Source: Pseudonocardiales bacterium (GTDB taxonomy: Bacteria > Actinomycetota > Actinomycetes > Mycobacteriales > Pseudonocardiaceae). From it: a DNA stretch of 42,655 nt. Below are positions 22,059-33,394 of this stretch, piece by piece (the first letter of the stretch is position 1; each line of letters begins with the position of its first letter). The notes under the pieces are model-generated. The model saw nothing but the letters and a program-made list of their open reading frames with translations. It was not told the DNA's origin and did no database searches. The DNA is taken from NCBI GenBank assembly GCA_019240665.1, contig JAFAXZ010000178.1, positions 1 through 42,655 on the forward strand, in the 5' to 3' direction. A program made the translations under genes and the position numbers.

Positions 22059-23021
22059 TTAGCTCGCCTCGTGCGAGGGCAGGTGGCTGGACCTGCGCAC
22101 CGCCGCGAGGGCCCGCTGCGCCACCGCCGCAGCCAACTCGGCGGGTTCCCGGACAACGACGTCGGCGCCCAACCCCAGCACCAGACGCACCATCCACCCG
22201 GTCTCGGCGTACCGCATTCGCACAGTCGCGGCTCCCCCTTCACCCTCGATCAGCTCGTCCACCGGGTAGTACTCAGCGACCCAGCGAGCGTCCGGGGCCA
22301 GGGTAAGCACGGCGATCTGCTGGCCGGGTTGGGCGCGGAACAGCCCGGCGGAGGAGTCAGTGGGGCGGGCGTGCGGTGGTGGCACCGCCGGTTCATCCAG
22401 GGTTACGACATGCTCGATGCGATCCAGCCGAAACAGCCGCACGTCCTCGGCGACGCGGCACCAGGCCTCCAGATAGCTGCGTCCTTCGACCAAAAGTAGG
22501 CGCATCGGGTCCACGGTGCGCTCACTCACCGTGTCACGGGACGGTGTGTAGTAGCGGATGCGCAGCGCGCGGTGGCCTTCCAGCGCGTCGCGCACCGCGG
22601 TGAGCGCGGCCTCTTCCCCCCTTGCCAAGCCGACTACCACACCGTCGGCCTGCCCCGCTGCCGCCTCGATCTTGGCCAGTGCCCGGCGCACCGACCCGGC
22701 GTCCACCACGCCAGGCATCTCGGCTAGCGCCCGCAGCGCCACGACTAGGGCGATCGCCTCCGCGCCGGACAGTCGCAGCGGGCGACGCATCCCGGCGTCG
22801 AAGGTGACGGTCACAGTGTCACCCTCGAAGGACAGGTCAATGAGGTCACCGGGCCCGTAACCAGGCAGCCCACACATCCACAGCAGCTCCAAGTCACGGC
22901 GCACCTGCCGGACTGTGACGGAAAAGTCGGAGGCCACCTCCTCGATCGGCACACCGGGCCGAGCCAGCAGATAAGGCACCAAGGCCAGCAGCCGGGGCAA
23001 CCGCTCCGTGACCCCTGCCAT
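22059..23021 (-). CDS. pafC: Transcriptional regulator PafC (WYL domain)
   Basis: PafC, with PafB, forms the WYL-type regulator that activates the mycobacterial LexA/RecA-independent DNA-damage response. The 320-residue protein has an N-terminal winged HTH (LPRLLALVPYLLARPG, then EEVASDFSVTVRQVRRDLELLW) and a WYL region with LRIRYYTPSRDTVSERTVDP, followed by a WCX C-terminal extension. The start ATG 23021 overlaps the pafB stop (TGATG), so both are translationally coupled; the ORF track start at 23123 lies inside pafB. Confidence 0.92.
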   Translation of the reverse strand: MAGVTERLPRLLALVPYLLARPGVPIEEVASDFSVTVRQVRRDLELLWMCGLPGYGPGDLIDLSFEGDTVTVTFDAGMRRPLRLSGAEAIALVVALRALAEMPGVVDAGSVRRALAKIEAAAGQADGVVVGLARGEEAALTAVRDALEGHRALRIRYYTPSRDTVSERTVDPMRLLLVEGRSYLEAWCRVAEDVRLFRLDRIEHVVTLDEPAVPPPHARPTDSSAGLFRAQPGQQIAVLTLAPDARWVAEYYPVDELIEGEGGAATVRMRYAETGWMVRLVLGLGADVVVREPAELAAAVAQRALAAVRRSSHLPSHEAS

Positions 23022-23995
23022 CAGCCTGCGCTCCCGGCGGCCGCCACCAGCCGGGCCCGCACCGCGGCAGCCAGTTCGGCGGGTTCCAGCACCACGGCGT
23101 CTGGCCCAAGCCCGGCTATCCACCGGGCGGCGACGTCATAACCCGGCAGCTCCACCGCCACGAGGTCGCCTGCGACTCCGTCCAGGGCCATCCTGCCCAG
23201 CACCGTTGCGCGTCGGCGGAGGCCGTGTGCGCGGCCCTCTGCCAGCCATAGCCGGGCGGTGTGTGCCACCGGCGGCGGTTCCGCGGAACCCGCCACGATT
23301 GCCAGAAGATCTACTCCTGCTGGGCGCCGCACCGCCCCCGAGGGACCGACAGTGCGCACCGGACCGACTATCCGGGAGATCCGGAAGCAGCGGGTCGCAT
23401 CCCGGTCTCGGTCGTGTCCCACCACGTACCAGCGGCCCCGCCAGGACACCACCCCCCACGGCTCAAGGGTGCGAGCCGTGGGCTGCCCGGCGGGATGTTT
23501 GCGGTGGGGAAACGTCACGACCTGCCCCGCCTGGACCGCCGAGATCAACGGGATCAGCGCCGGCTCGCTGGCGCGCACCCGTGGTTGCACGACCACCGAA
23601 GGCTCGGTGTCCACCTCCACCCCGGCGGCGCGCAGCTTGAGCAGAGCGCCATGCGCGGCCCCGGCCAGTTGCGGGGAATCCCACAGCCGGGCGGCCAAGG
23701 CGACTGCGGCGGCCTCCTCGGGTTCGAGGTCGATGTCGGGCAGCTCGTAGTCCCGGCGCGCGATGCGGTACCCCTCGCGGGCGTCGAACCCCGGGGCCCG
23801 GCCGGTCTCCAGGGGGACACCCAGTTCGCGCAGCTCAGCCTTATCCCGCTCGAACATCCGGAAGAACGCCTCGTCGGAAGGGGCATCGGCGTAGCCGGGC
23901 ACGATCCGCCGGACCCGTTCAGCGGGCAGGTACTGCCGGCTGGATAACAGGCACAGCACCAGGTTGACCAGACGCTCGACGCGGGCGGACGACAC
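23021..23995 (-). CDS. pafB: Transcriptional regulator PafB (WYL domain)
   Basis: Partner of PafC. The 324-residue protein begins with an HTH region, SSARVERLVNLVLCLLSSRQYLPAERV, close to the family start, so I choose GTG 23995 over the upstream ATG 24070. The WYL core is seen as LEPWGVVSWRGRWYVVGHDRDRDATRCFRISRI, with the characteristic Trp-Tyr dyad and arginines proposed to sense a nucleic-acid or nucleotide signal. It lies 84 bp downstream of pafA on the same strand, the usual pafA-pafB-pafC order. Confidence 0.93.
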   Translation of the reverse strand: MSSARVERLVNLVLCLLSSRQYLPAERVRRIVPGYADAPSDEAFFRMFERDKAELRELGVPLETGRAPGFDAREGYRIARRDYELPDIDLEPEEAAAVALAARLWDSPQLAGAAHGALLKLRAAGVEVDTEPSVVVQPRVRASEPALIPLISAVQAGQVVTFPHRKHPAGQPTARTLEPWGVVSWRGRWYVVGHDRDRDATRCFRISRIVGPVRTVGPSGAVRRPAGVDLLAIVAGSAEPPPVAHTARLWLAEGRAHGLRRRATVLGRMALDGVAGDLVAVELPGYDVAARWIAGLGPDAVVLEPAELAAAVRARLVAAAGSAG

Positions 23996-24079
23996 GGGTG
24001 GCAGCCTAACTGTGGACAGCCCGTGAGTGGCGATGCGAGCTCCCGGCTCGCCGTGGACTGGCACTGCCACTCACGGCGC

Positions 24080-25438
24080 TCATAGCGAAGCTATGAGCCG
24101 CTCTACCCGCTCGTCCACCGCGCGGAACGGGTCCTTGCACAACACGGTGCGCTGGGCCTGGTCGTTGAGCTTGAGATGCACCCAGTCGACGGTGAAGTCG
24201 CGACCTGCGGCCTGAGCAGCGGCGATGAAGTCGCCGCGCAGCTTGGCTCGGGTGGTGGCGGGTGGGGTGTCCTTGGCGGCTTCGATCTCGCCGTCGTCGG
24301 TCACCCGGTCGACCAGCGCTTTGCGCTGTAACAGGTCGAACAGCCCGCGGCCGCGGCGGATATCGTGGTAGGCGAGGTCCAATTGAGCGATCCGCGGGTT
24401 GGACAGGTCCATCCGATGCTTGGCCCGGTAGCGTTCCACCAGCCGGTGCTTGATTGCCCAGTCGACCTCACGATCGATCAGGCCAAGATCGTGCTGCTCC
24501 ACAGCACGCAGCGTGCGGTCCCACAGCTCCATGACCCGGTCGGTCAGTGGATCGGACCCGCGGCGGGCGACGTGATCCGCGGCGCGCGCGTAGTACTCCC
24601 GCTGGATCTCCAACGCAGAGGCCTCGCGGCCGCCGGCCAGCCGCACCCCGCGCCGGCCGGTGAGATCGTGGCTGATCTCACGGATCGCCCGGATCGGGTT
24701 GTCCAGCGTGAAGTCGCGAAACGCAACGCCCTCCTCCACCATCTCCAAGACCAAGTTAGCGGTGCCCACCTTGAGCAAAGTGGTCACCTCGGACATGTTC
24801 GAATCGCCAACGATCACGTGCAGGCGGCGATACCGTTCGGCGTCGGCGTGCGGCTCATCCCGGGTGTTGATGATCGGGCGGGAACGGGTGGTCGCCGAGG
24901 AGACTCCCTCCCAGATGTGTTCAGCCCGCTGCGACAGGCAGTACACCGCACCGCGGGGTGTCTGCAGCACCTTACCCGCGCCGCAGACCAGCTGCCGGGT
25001 GACCAGGAAGGGCAACAGCACATCGGCGATCCGCGAGAATTCACCAGCACGAGCTACCAAATAGTTTTCGTGGCAGCCGTAGGAGTTACCTGCGGAGTCG
25101 GTGTTGTTCTTGAACAGGAAGATGTCGCCGCCAATGCCCTCGTCGGCCAGCCGCCGCTCGGCGTCCACCAGGAGGTCCTCGAGGATCCGCTCGCCGGCCT
25201 TGTCATGGGTCACCAGCTGAGCCAAGTCATCACACTCAGCAGTGGCGTACTCCGGGTGCGAGCCCACGTCCAAGTAGAGGCGGGACCCGTTGCGCAGGAA
25301 GACGTTGGACGAGCGACCCCATGAGACCACCCGGCGGAACAGATAGCGGGCGACTTCGTCCGGCGACAGCCTGCGCTGGCCGTGGAAGGTGCAGGTGACC
25401 CCGAATTCGGTCTCAATGCCGAAGATCCGCCGCTGCAT
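24080..25438 (-). CDS. pafA: Pup--protein ligase PafA
   Basis: PafA phosphorylates the C-terminal glutamate of Pup and conjugates it to substrate lysines. The 452-residue protein belongs to the carboxylate-amine ligase (glutamine synthetase-like) fold. The N-terminus [14 protein letters not shown] carries the nucleotide-metal glutamates and [15 protein letters not shown] holds the catalytic aspartate. Further family blocks are [52 protein letters not shown] and the C-terminal [17 protein letters not shown] domain. ATG 25438 (MQRRIFGIE) fits the family; the ORF track start adds 18 residues. It is paralogous to dop in this window. Confidence 0.96.
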   Translation of the reverse strand: MQRRIFGIETEFGVTCTFHGQRRLSPDEVARYLFRRVVSWGRSSNVFLRNGSRLYLDVGSHPEYATAECDDLAQLVTHDKAGERILEDLLVDAERRLADEGIGGDIFLFKNNTDSAGNSYGCHENYLVARAGEFSRIADVLLPFLVTRQLVCGAGKVLQTPRGAVYCLSQRAEHIWEGVSSATTRSRPIINTRDEPHADAERYRRLHVIVGDSNMSEVTTLLKVGTANLVLEMVEEGVAFRDFTLDNPIRAIREISHDLTGRRGVRLAGGREASALEIQREYYARAADHVARRGSDPLTDRVMELWDRTLRAVEQHDLGLIDREVDWAIKHRLVERYRAKHRMDLSNPRIAQLDLAYHDIRRGRGLFDLLQRKALVDRVTDDGEIEAAKDTPPATTRAKLRGDFIAAAQAAGRDFTVDWVHLKLNDQAQRTVLCKDPFRAVDERVERLIASL

Positions 25439-25499
25439 GCCTTCCAGCCTAGGCCGCTGTGGCCATCCTGCAGGCCGTCCGTACGGGCTCACTTAAGCT

Positions 25500-25647
25500 G
25501 TGACGGTGCAGAGTTGGTTGCGCAGAGTAGCGCAGGAAATCAACCGCGCCGACCGCGAGCTGGTACGGTGTAGCGCGGCCATCCCACGCTGGCGCCTGCT
25601 GATCCGGAGCCCGACCCGGAACGCTGAGGACACCCAGCCGGCGCCAG
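25500..25647 (+). pseudogene. Possible PAP2-phosphatase N-terminal remnant
   Basis: A GTG-initiated plus-strand frame begins with QSWLRRVAQEINRADRELVRCSAAIP, which resembles, from memory, the N-terminal leader of actinobacterial PAP2-type lipid phosphatases (ERVDRALVARSAAL-like). After about 45 codons the frame runs into the antisense of prcA and carries no PAP2 catalytic motifs, so at most a truncated remnant is present in the 209-bp gap between pafA and prcA. The resemblance is short and uncertain. Confidence 0.25.
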
Positions 25648-26448
25648 TCAGGTGCCGGTGCTGGGCCCACCGTTCGTGCCATCGGCGCCCGTACCGGTGT
25701 CTGACGGCATAGGGCCAGGGAGGTCCTCGGCGGCCGAGGCCTCCGCGCTGGTGAGCAGCGCGGTGAGGGCAGTCCCGGTGATGCGGCGGAAGGCGCGGCG
25801 CGGACGGGACCGGTCCAAGACCGCGACCTCGAGCTGGCCGACGCCCAGGATGCGTGTTCCGGCCCCGTTGACGCTGGTGGAGACCGAGCTCAGGGCAGTC
25901 ACTGCGGCAGCGACGGCCTCCGCAGTGTCCATGTCCTGTCGGAAGGGCTCCTTGAGCGCCGTGGAGATGACGTCGGCCTGGCCTCCCATCACGACGAAGT
26001 CCGGCTCGTCAACGATCGAGCCGTCGTAGGTCAGGTGGTAGAGCTGATCGGAGTCGGGGTTGGAACCCACCTCGGCGACGCACAGCTCCACCTCGAAAGG
26101 CTTCTGCTGCTCTGAGAAGATCGTCCCCAAAGTCTGTGCGTAGGCGTTGGCCAACGCCCGTCCGGTTACGTCACGCCGATCGTAGGAGTAGCCGCGAACG
26201 TCGGCGTGCCGGATCCCGGCTTGGCGGAGGTTCTCGTACTCATTGTAGCGGCCGACGGCGGCGAAGCCGATCCGATCGTAGATCTCCGAAACCTTGTGCA
26301 GCGCTGTGGACAGGTTCTCGGCGACGAACAGCACGCCACGTGAGTAACTGAGCACGACGACACCGCGGCCCCGGGCGATGCCCTTGCGGGCGAGCTCCGA
26401 GCGGTCGCGCATGACCTGCTCGACCGAGGCGTAGAACGGCATTGTCAC
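25648..26448 (-). CDS. prcA: 20S proteasome alpha subunit PrcA
   Basis: The non-catalytic alpha ring gates the proteasome and docks Mpa. The 266-residue protein begins [27 protein letters not shown], the gate-forming N-terminus, and continues with [34 protein letters not shown] and [12 protein letters not shown] Gly/Asp/Thr-rich tail follows the conserved core. GTG 26448 has AGGAG 8 nt upstream; ATG 26442 is the alternative. It lies 51 bp after prcB. Confidence 0.96.
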   Translation of the reverse strand: MTMPFYASVEQVMRDRSELARKGIARGRGVVVLSYSRGVLFVAENLSTALHKVSEIYDRIGFAAVGRYNEYENLRQAGIRHADVRGYSYDRRDVTGRALANAYAQTLGTIFSEQQKPFEVELCVAEVGSNPDSDQLYHLTYDGSIVDEPDFVVMGGQADVISTALKEPFRQDMDTAEAVAAAVTALSSVSTSVNGAGTRILGVGQLEVAVLDRSRPRRAFRRITGTALTALLTSAEASAAEDLPGPMPSDTGTGADGTNGGPSTGT

Positions 26449-26499
26449 AGCGGGAACTCCTGGGTGGAGACGGATTCAGCAGGAAAGATGAGGGTAGCG

Positions 26500-27360
26500 T
26501 CAGCCGCCGGGCTTGCGCTTGCGGGTTTCCACCACAAGGTCGGCGACCTGACCGGCCTGCTCGTCGGACATCCGGACAGCCCCGTCCGCTGCGGTGACCG
26601 TGACCACCACCGGGTAGATCTGGTGGACGAGGTCCAACCCGCCGGTCGCACTGTCATCGTCGGCGGCGTCGTACAAGGCCTCCATGGCAACCCGGACAGC
26701 GGCGTCGACCTCCATCATCGGGTCATGCAGCTTTTTCAACGATGAGCGAGCGAACAACGAACCCGAGCCCACTGAGTAATAACCGAGCATCTCGTCGTAT
26801 CGGCCGCCGACAACATCGTAGGAGACGATTCGACCGGCCCGGTCCGGCTCGGTGGAATCGAGGTCGTAGCCGACGAACAGCGGCACCGCTGCTAGCCCCT
26901 GCATGGCGCCTTCGAGATTGCCTCGAACCATGCCGGCCAGTTTGTTCGCCTTGCCGTCCAGGGTCAGCGGCACCCCTTCAATCTTCTCGTAGTGCCGCAG
27001 TTCGACGGCGAACAACCGCACCATCTCCAAGGCGACACCGGCTGTCCCGGCGATACCCACCGCGGAGTAGTCGTCGACGACGAACACTTTCTCCATATCG
27101 CGCTGGGCGATGAGGTTGCCCCTCGTCGCCCGGCGGTCCCCCGCGATGAGCACCCCGCCGCTGAAGGTGGCCGCCACGATGGTCGTGCCGTGCCGGCCGA
27201 CCACCGGTTCAGCGCCAGCCGGCACACTGCTCACCCGGCGACCGGGCAACAGCTCAGGGGACGTCGCGGCGAGGAAATCGGTGAACGACGAGTTGCCCAC
27301 CATGAAGTACGACGCCGGCAAAGCTGCGCCCGGATAGCGCCCGACCGAGGACTGGTCCAT
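26500..27360 (-). CDS. prcB: 20S proteasome beta subunit PrcB
   Basis: Catalytic N-terminal nucleophile hydrolase. The 286-residue precursor has a propeptide of about 58 residues ending GRHG, after which Thr59 of [21 protein letters not shown] becomes the active-site N-terminus after autoprocessing. The catalytic Asp and Lys partners lie in GDRRAT and [16 protein letters not shown], and [19 protein letters not shown] is the conserved serine-glycine segment. It is downstream of pup with a 112-bp gap, and upstream of prcA, the standard order. ATG 27360 has AAGGAG about 12 nt upstream. Confidence 0.97.
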   Translation of the reverse strand: MDQSSVGRYPGAALPASYFMVGNSSFTDFLAATSPELLPGRRVSSVPAGAEPVVGRHGTTIVAATFSGGVLIAGDRRATRGNLIAQRDMEKVFVVDDYSAVGIAGTAGVALEMVRLFAVELRHYEKIEGVPLTLDGKANKLAGMVRGNLEGAMQGLAAVPLFVGYDLDSTEPDRAGRIVSYDVVGGRYDEMLGYYSVGSGSLFARSSLKKLHDPMMEVDAAVRVAMEALYDAADDDSATGGLDLVHQIYPVVVTVTAADGAVRMSDEQAGQVADLVVETRKRKPGG

Positions 27361-27472
27361 CGGCTGTGATCGTCTCCTTGCTCCCGTTGTCCCAGTTTCT
27401 CCTGTGAGGAGTCTGTCGTGTGCCAGTCACCCGCTGTACCGAACATGATGCCCGGACCGCTCGGCTAGCCTG

Positions 27473-27664
27473 TCACTGGCCGCCCTTCTGGACATAGGCC
27501 CGGACGAAGTCCTCGGCGTTCTCCTCGAGCACATCGTCGATCTCGTCAAGGATCGCGTCCACGTCCTCACCGAGCTTCTCCCGACGTTCCTGACCGACTG
27601 GCGCACCGTCGGTCGTCTCGTCGTCTCCACCGCCGCCTTGGCGTTGTACCTTCTCCCGCGACAT
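27473..27664 (-). CDS. pup: Prokaryotic ubiquitin-like protein Pup
   Basis: The 63-residue modifier that tags proteins for the proteasome. It starts MSREKVQRQGGGG and has the disordered Gly/Asp/Glu-rich N-terminal half needed for threading. The helix-forming Mpa-binding part is AILDEIDDVLEENAEDFVRAYVQKGGQ. The final Gly-Gly-Gln shows that Dop must deamidate it to Glu before PafA can use it. The longer ORFs in the track cover it in frame (27473..28108); the true start is the ATG at 27664, 77 bp from dop. Confidence 0.97.
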   Translation of the reverse strand: MSREKVQRQGGGGDDETTDGAPVGQERREKLGEDVDAILDEIDDVLEENAEDFVRAYVQKGGQ

Positions 27665-27741
27665 TTCGCCTCCCGACCGAGTTGTTTCAAGCCAAACAGT
27701 ACCCAGCAACGCCAACAACTGCCGCCAGGCCAGTCGGGTGA

Positions 27742-29277
27742 TCAGCCCCGGGTGAGCGCCGCCACCAGCTCCGCGGCCGTGTTCGAGGCATCCAGCAGCG
27801 CCCCGACGTGCGCGCGGGTACCCCGTAGCGGTTCCAAGGTCGGGATTCGGACCAGGGATTCGCGACCGAGATCGAAGATCACCGAGTCCCAGGATGCTGC
27901 GGCCACCTCCGTGGCGTAGCGCTCCAGACACCGACCGCGAAAGTAGGCGCGAGTGTCCTCCGGGGGGCGGGTGATGGCTGCGCGCACCTCCTCCTCGGTG
28001 ACCAACCGTTTCATCGAGCCCCGGGCCACCAGGCGGTTGTACAGGCCCTTGTGCATCCGCACGTCGGAGTACTGTAGATCGACCAGTTGCAGCCGGGGCG
28101 AGCCCCATCCCAGACCGTCCCGGGCCCGGTAGCCCTCAAGTAGCTGCAGCTTGGCCGGCCAGTCCAGCCGGTCGGTGCACTCCATCGGGTCCCGCGCGAG
28201 CGCGTCAAGCACCTCCCCCCAGGTGCTGAGGATGTGCTCAGCGCCCTCGGCTCCGCTATCCAGGCTGCTGTCTGAGGTACTGTCTGGGCCACCGTTGCGC
28301 GCGAAGAACTGCGCGACCCGCTCGTGGTAAGCGCGCTGTAGCTCCAAGCCGGTGAGGTGGCGACCACCGGATATTTCCACCGTCGCCCTCAGGGACGGGT
28401 CGCGGCTGATTGTGTGCACTGCCCGCACTGCATCGACCAAGCGCAGGTCGTCGAAGCGTTCCCCAGCTTCAATCAGGTCCAACACCAACGCCGTGGTACC
28501 GACCTTGAGGTAGGTGGAGTACTCGGCGAGGTTGGCGTCACCAATGATGACGTGCAGCCGCCGGTACTTGTCGGCGTCGGCATGCGGCTCGTCCCGGGTG
28601 TTGATGATGCCACGCTTGAGGGTGGTCTCCAGCCCAACCTCGACCTCGATGTAATCCGCCCGCTGCGACAGCTGGAACCCGGGGTGCTCCCCGGCGGGTC
28701 CGATGCCCACCCGACCGGATCCGCAGATCACCTGGCGGGAGACGAAGAACGGGGTCAACCCGGCGATGACCATCGTGAACGGCGTGGAGCGCGCCATCAA
28801 ATAGTTCTCATGGGTACCGTAGGAGGCGCCCTTGCCATCGACGTTGTTCTTGTATAGCTGGAAGGGAGGCTGATCAGGCACGGTGCGGGCGCGCAACGCG
28901 GCTTCCTCCATGATCCGCTCGCCGGCCTTGTCCCAGACCACCGCGTCGCGCGGATTGGTGACCTCGGGACTGGAGAACTCGGGGTGCGCATGGTCGACGT
29001 AGAGCCGGGCGCCGTTGGTGAGGATAACGTTCGCCGCGCCGAGATCGTCCAATTCCGGATCGGGCTGCGCGATTCCGGGAACACCCAGGTCGAACCCGCG
29101 GGCGTCCCGCAGCGGGGACTCCACCTCGTAGTCCCACCGGGCTCGCTTGGCTCGCGGCACTTCGGCCGCTGCGGCGTAGGCCAGCACAACTTGAGTTGAG
29201 GTCAGGACTGGGTTGGCAGTGCAGTCCCCGGGCACTGAGATGCCGTACTCCACCTCGGTTCCCATGATCCGGCGCAT
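27742..29277 (-). CDS. dop: Pup deamidase/depupylase Dop
   Basis: Dop converts the C-terminal Gln of Pup to Glu and also removes Pup from substrates. The 511-residue paralogue of PafA opens [17 protein letters not shown], with the metal-binding glutamates. The catalytic Asp lies in [17 protein letters not shown], followed by [11 protein letters not shown]. Further shared blocks are [22 protein letters not shown] and [31 protein letters not shown] longer central loop than in PafA (about [21 protein letters not shown]) fits the Dop-specific loop. ATG 29277 (MRRIMGTE) is preferred; ATG 29265 is possible. Confidence 0.96.
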   Translation of the reverse strand: MRRIMGTEVEYGISVPGDCTANPVLTSTQVVLAYAAAAEVPRAKRARWDYEVESPLRDARGFDLGVPGIAQPDPELDDLGAANVILTNGARLYVDHAHPEFSSPEVTNPRDAVVWDKAGERIMEEAALRARTVPDQPPFQLYKNNVDGKGASYGTHENYLMARSTPFTMVIAGLTPFFVSRQVICGSGRVGIGPAGEHPGFQLSQRADYIEVEVGLETTLKRGIINTRDEPHADADKYRRLHVIIGDANLAEYSTYLKVGTTALVLDLIEAGERFDDLRLVDAVRAVHTISRDPSLRATVEISGGRHLTGLELQRAYHERVAQFFARNGGPDSTSDSSLDSGAEGAEHILSTWGEVLDALARDPMECTDRLDWPAKLQLLEGYRARDGLGWGSPRLQLVDLQYSDVRMHKGLYNRLVARGSMKRLVTEEEVRAAITRPPEDTRAYFRGRCLERYATEVAAASWDSVIFDLGRESLVRIPTLEPLRGTRAHVGALLDASNTAAELVAALTRG

Positions 29278-29395
29278 ACCCGCAGAGTACGTGCCCGGAG
29301 CGCAAATGGCCCGATCCGCCTCGGCGGCAGATCGCCAAGACACCGGTCAGCGGCGTACTCCAGACCACCTGACCGGCGACTCGGAACGTCTTCGG

Positions 29396-30517
29396 TCAGC
29401 GGCTACCTGTGTCCTCATTGCCTTCGGGTAGGGCCGCACCGATGGCCTCGCTGATCGAGGTGTAGCCCGCCTGGCGGGCTCGGCGGGCCAGACCCTGATG
29501 AATGCGACGTGGCCACAGCGGTCCACCGTAGACGAAGCCGGTGTACGCCTGCACGAGCGTCGCTCCCGCGTGGATACGAGTCCAGGCGTCGTCGGCGGTT
29601 TCGATCCCGCCAACCGCCACCAGGACCAGACGATCTTCCACCCGGCCGCGCAGCCGGTGCAGCACCGCAAGCGAGCGGTCCTTGAGCGGGGCACCGGAGA
29701 CACCGCCTGCGCCAATTGCCTCGACCTGCGCCACATCGGTAACCAGGCCGTCTCGGGAGCTCGTGGTGTTGGTGGCGATGATCCCATCCAATCCAAGTTC
29801 CAGCGCGAGGTCGGCCACCGCGTCGATGTCCTTGTCAGCCAGGTCCGGGGCGAGCTTGACCAGCAGCGGTACTCGCCGGGAACTGACCTCGTCCAGCGCA
29901 TTGCGAACGCCCACCAGCAGTGGCCGAAGGTGCTCGACGGCCTGGAGGTCGCGCAGCCCTGGCGTGTTGGGCGAGCTGACATTGACCACCAGGTACTCCG
30001 CGACGGCGGCCAGCAACTTCGCGCTGGCCACGTAGTCGGCGACCGTCTCGTTCTCCGGGACGACCTTCGTCTTTCCGATGTTGACCCCGACCGCTACCCG
30101 CCGACGACGGCCGCGAGCGCGCAGACGGGCGGCGGCAGCCGCCGAGCCGGCGTTGTTAAACCCCATCCGGTTCACCAAAGCCCGATCAGCTACGAGGCGG
30201 AACAGTCGTGGAGCCGGGTTGCCCGGCTGCGGTTGCACCGTCACGGTGCCGACCTCGACAAAGGCGAACCCCAACGTGCCCAGGGCATCGGCACCCACGG
30301 CATCCTTGTCGAACCCCGCTGCGAGGCCCAATGGTCCTGGCAGCTCAAGCCCGAGCGTGCGAACTCGCAACACCGGGTCGCGAGGAACGAGCCAGCAGCG
30401 CAGCAACCGTCCCAGCCCTGGAACCGTGGCCACCGCACGGATGAGCCCGAAGCCCAGACGGTGCGCGGTCTCCGCGGGGACGGACCGGAAGAAGATCGAG
30501 AACAGCAGCTTGTACAT
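29396..30517 (-). CDS. pyrD: Dihydroorotate dehydrogenase (quinone), class 2
   Basis: Membrane-associated FMN enzyme of pyrimidine synthesis that oxidises dihydroorotate with quinone. The 373-residue protein has the class 2 N-terminal amphipathic extension ([23 protein letters not shown]), the core start [25 protein letters not shown]-site [23 protein letters not shown], the substrate loop [26 protein letters not shown] with the catalytic serine, and [10 protein letters not shown]. It lies between dop and mpa on the same strand. In M. tuberculosis the gene is elsewhere (Rv2139), so this placement is a lineage feature. Confidence 0.95.
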   Translation of the reverse strand: MYKLLFSIFFRSVPAETAHRLGFGLIRAVATVPGLGRLLRCWLVPRDPVLRVRTLGLELPGPLGLAAGFDKDAVGADALGTLGFAFVEVGTVTVQPQPGNPAPRLFRLVADRALVNRMGFNNAGSAAAAARLRARGRRRRVAVGVNIGKTKVVPENETVADYVASAKLLAAVAEYLVVNVSSPNTPGLRDLQAVEHLRPLLVGVRNALDEVSSRRVPLLVKLAPDLADKDIDAVADLALELGLDGIIATNTTSSRDGLVTDVAQVEAIGAGGVSGAPLKDRSLAVLHRLRGRVEDRLVLVAVGGIETADDAWTRIHAGATLVQAYTGFVYGGPLWPRRIHQGLARRARQAGYTSISEAIGAALPEGNEDTGSR

Positions 30518-30595
30518 AGCCCTCCCACGCGGCCCCGTCGAGCAGGCCAGCGCTGGCCGCCCGGGTGCACGCCACCACGTGAGCCGAACCGGTCG

Positions 30596-32380
30596 TTACA
30601 AGTACTGGCCGGTGTTGGTGGCTGTGTCGATAGCTCGACCGGAGTCGGCGTTTTTGCCGGTGACCAGGGTGCGGATGTAGACGATCCGCTCGCCCTTCTT
30701 GCCCGAGATCCGCGCCCAGTCATCCGGGTTAGTGGTGTTAGGTAGGTCCTCATTCTCGGCGAACTCGTCGACAATCGAGTCGAGCAGATGGGTCATCCGT
30801 AAGCCCGGCTGCCCGGTCTCCAAAACCGACTTGATAGCCTTCTTTTTCGCCCGGTCAACGATGTTCTGAATCATCGCGCCAGAGTTGAAGTCCCGGAAGT
30901 AAAGGACCTCCTTGTCGCCATTGGCGTAGGTGACCTCCAGGAAACGGTTCTCCTCGCTTTCGGCGTACATCCGTTCGACGGTGCCCTGGATCATCGCCTG
31001 AATGCAGGCCTGACGATCCCGCCCGAATTCGGCGAGGTCGTCGGCGTGTAGCGGTAGCGTCGTCGTCAGGTACTTGGAGAAAACATCCTTGGCCGCCTCG
31101 GCGTCCGGACGCTCAATCTTGATCTTCACGTCAAGCCGCCCAGGGCGCAGGATTGCCGGATCGATCATGTCCTCGCGGTTGGAGGCGCCGATGACGATGA
31201 CGTTTTCCAACCCCTCCACGCCATCGATCTCGCTGAGCAGTTGGGGCACGATCGTGGTCTCGACGTCGGAGGAAACCCCCGATCCGCGGGTACGGAAGAT
31301 CGAATCCATTTCGTCGAAGAACACGATGACCGGGGTGCCCTCCGACGCCTTCTCTCTGGCCCGTTGGAAGATCATTCGGATGTGCCGCTCTGTTTCCCCG
31401 ACGTACTTGTTGAGCAGCTCAGGACCCTTGATATTGAGGAAATAACTCTTGGCGTCGGTGTCCCCACGGACCTGGGCCACCTTTTTGGCTAGCGAGTTGG
31501 CCACCGCCTTGGCGATCAGGGTCTTGCCGCATCCGGGAGGACCGTAGAGCAGCACCCCCTTGGGTGGGCGCAGCTCGTAGGTGCGAAACAGCTCAGCATG
31601 CAGGAATGGCAGCTCGACGGCGTCGCGGATCTGCTCGATCTGGTTGGCCAGGCCACCGATGTCCTCGTACCCGACGTCGGGGACCTCCTCCAGCACGAGA
31701 TCCTCGACCTCCGCCTTGGGCACCCGCTCGTAGGCGTACGCGGCCTTGGTGTCCACCAGCAGAGAGTCACCCGGCTTGAGTGGCACGGCGTCAGGATTGT
31801 CCGGGCCCGGGAGCAGCGGGTCGGCCAGCCACACCACGCGCTCTTCGTCGGCGTGCCCGACGACCAGCGCCCGCTGGCCACAGTCAAGCACTTCGCGCAG
31901 GGCGCAGACCTCGCCGGTCGACTCAAATGTGCCTGCCTCCACCACGGTCAGCGCCTCATTGAGCCGCACGCTCTGCCCGCGGCGCAGCTGTGGAACCTCG
32001 ACCGCGGGCGACACCGCCACCCGCATCCGGCGGCCGGAGGTGAACACGTCCACGGAGCCGTCGTCGAAGCAGCCGAGGAACACGCCATAACCGCTGGGCG
32101 GCTGGGCTAACCGATCGACCTCTTCACGTAGCGCGAGGAGCTGGCTGCGGGCCTCCCTCAGCGTCTCAACCAGTTTGGCGTTCCGCTCGGTGAGCTGGGC
32201 CACCGACGCGGAAGCCTCGGCGAGACGCTCCTCGAGCAATCGGACGTGCCGGGGAGACTCGGTCAACCGACGACGCAGCAGCGTCACCTCATCCTCGAGG
32301 ACCCTGATCTGAGCGGCCAGCGCCGGATCGATGCGGTCTCGACCCTCAGCGGCTCGGTCGCCGGAATAATCGTGCGGCAC
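30596..32380 (-). CDS. mpa: Proteasome-associated AAA ATPase Mpa/ARC
   Basis: Hexameric unfoldase that binds Pup and feeds substrates to the 20S core. The 594-residue protein has an N-terminal coiled coil (about 20-95; [16 protein letters not shown] and heptad repeats), two OB folds, an AAA domain with Walker [17 protein letters not shown] and Walker [13 protein letters not shown], and arginine-finger region [17 protein letters not shown]. It ends in GQYL, with the penultimate tyrosine that docks into the alpha ring. GTG 32380 has GGAGGAGG upstream. It lies 95 bp after trmI, probably cotranscribed. Confidence 0.97.
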   Translation of the reverse strand: MPHDYSGDRAAEGRDRIDPALAAQIRVLEDEVTLLRRRLTESPRHVRLLEERLAEASASVAQLTERNAKLVETLREARSQLLALREEVDRLAQPPSGYGVFLGCFDDGSVDVFTSGRRMRVAVSPAVEVPQLRRGQSVRLNEALTVVEAGTFESTGEVCALREVLDCGQRALVVGHADEERVVWLADPLLPGPDNPDAVPLKPGDSLLVDTKAAYAYERVPKAEVEDLVLEEVPDVGYEDIGGLANQIEQIRDAVELPFLHAELFRTYELRPPKGVLLYGPPGCGKTLIAKAVANSLAKKVAQVRGDTDAKSYFLNIKGPELLNKYVGETERHIRMIFQRAREKASEGTPVIVFFDEMDSIFRTRGSGVSSDVETTIVPQLLSEIDGVEGLENVIVIGASNREDMIDPAILRPGRLDVKIKIERPDAEAAKDVFSKYLTTTLPLHADDLAEFGRDRQACIQAMIQGTVERMYAESEENRFLEVTYANGDKEVLYFRDFNSGAMIQNIVDRAKKKAIKSVLETGQPGLRMTHLLDSIVDEFAENEDLPNTTNPDDWARISGKKGERIVYIRTLVTGKNADSGRAIDTATNTGQYL

Positions 32381-32399
32381 GAGGCACCTCCTCCCGCAT

Positions 32400-32442
32400 G
32401 GTTCTGGAGACCATCAACGGTACGGGACGGCGCGCCAGAACC
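32400..32442 (-). other. Inverted repeat between trmI and mpa
   Basis: GGTTCTGG (32400-32407) and CCAGAACC (32435-32442) are perfect 8-bp arms 27 nt apart in the 94-bp gap. It could be a regulatory palindrome at the mpa promoter or a weak terminator of trmI. Confidence 0.3.
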
Positions 32443-32474
32443 GTGAGTTAACGGCTTGGCAACTATCCGGGCAA

Positions 32475-33326
<852 letters not shown>

Positions 33327-33394
33327 TCATGGTGACAGACCGCCGCCCGGCCGGGCGCGCAGCGCTGTCGGGGGGCTCGCCTACCCTGCGAGCT

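Noticed and set aside
24365-25324. 319-codon plus-strand ORF opposite pafA
   Set aside because: Shadow frame created by high GC; pafA on the minus strand is unambiguous.
29498-30745. 415-codon plus-strand ORF opposite pyrD and mpa
   Set aside because: Spans the opposite strand of two real genes and their gap; no conserved motif.
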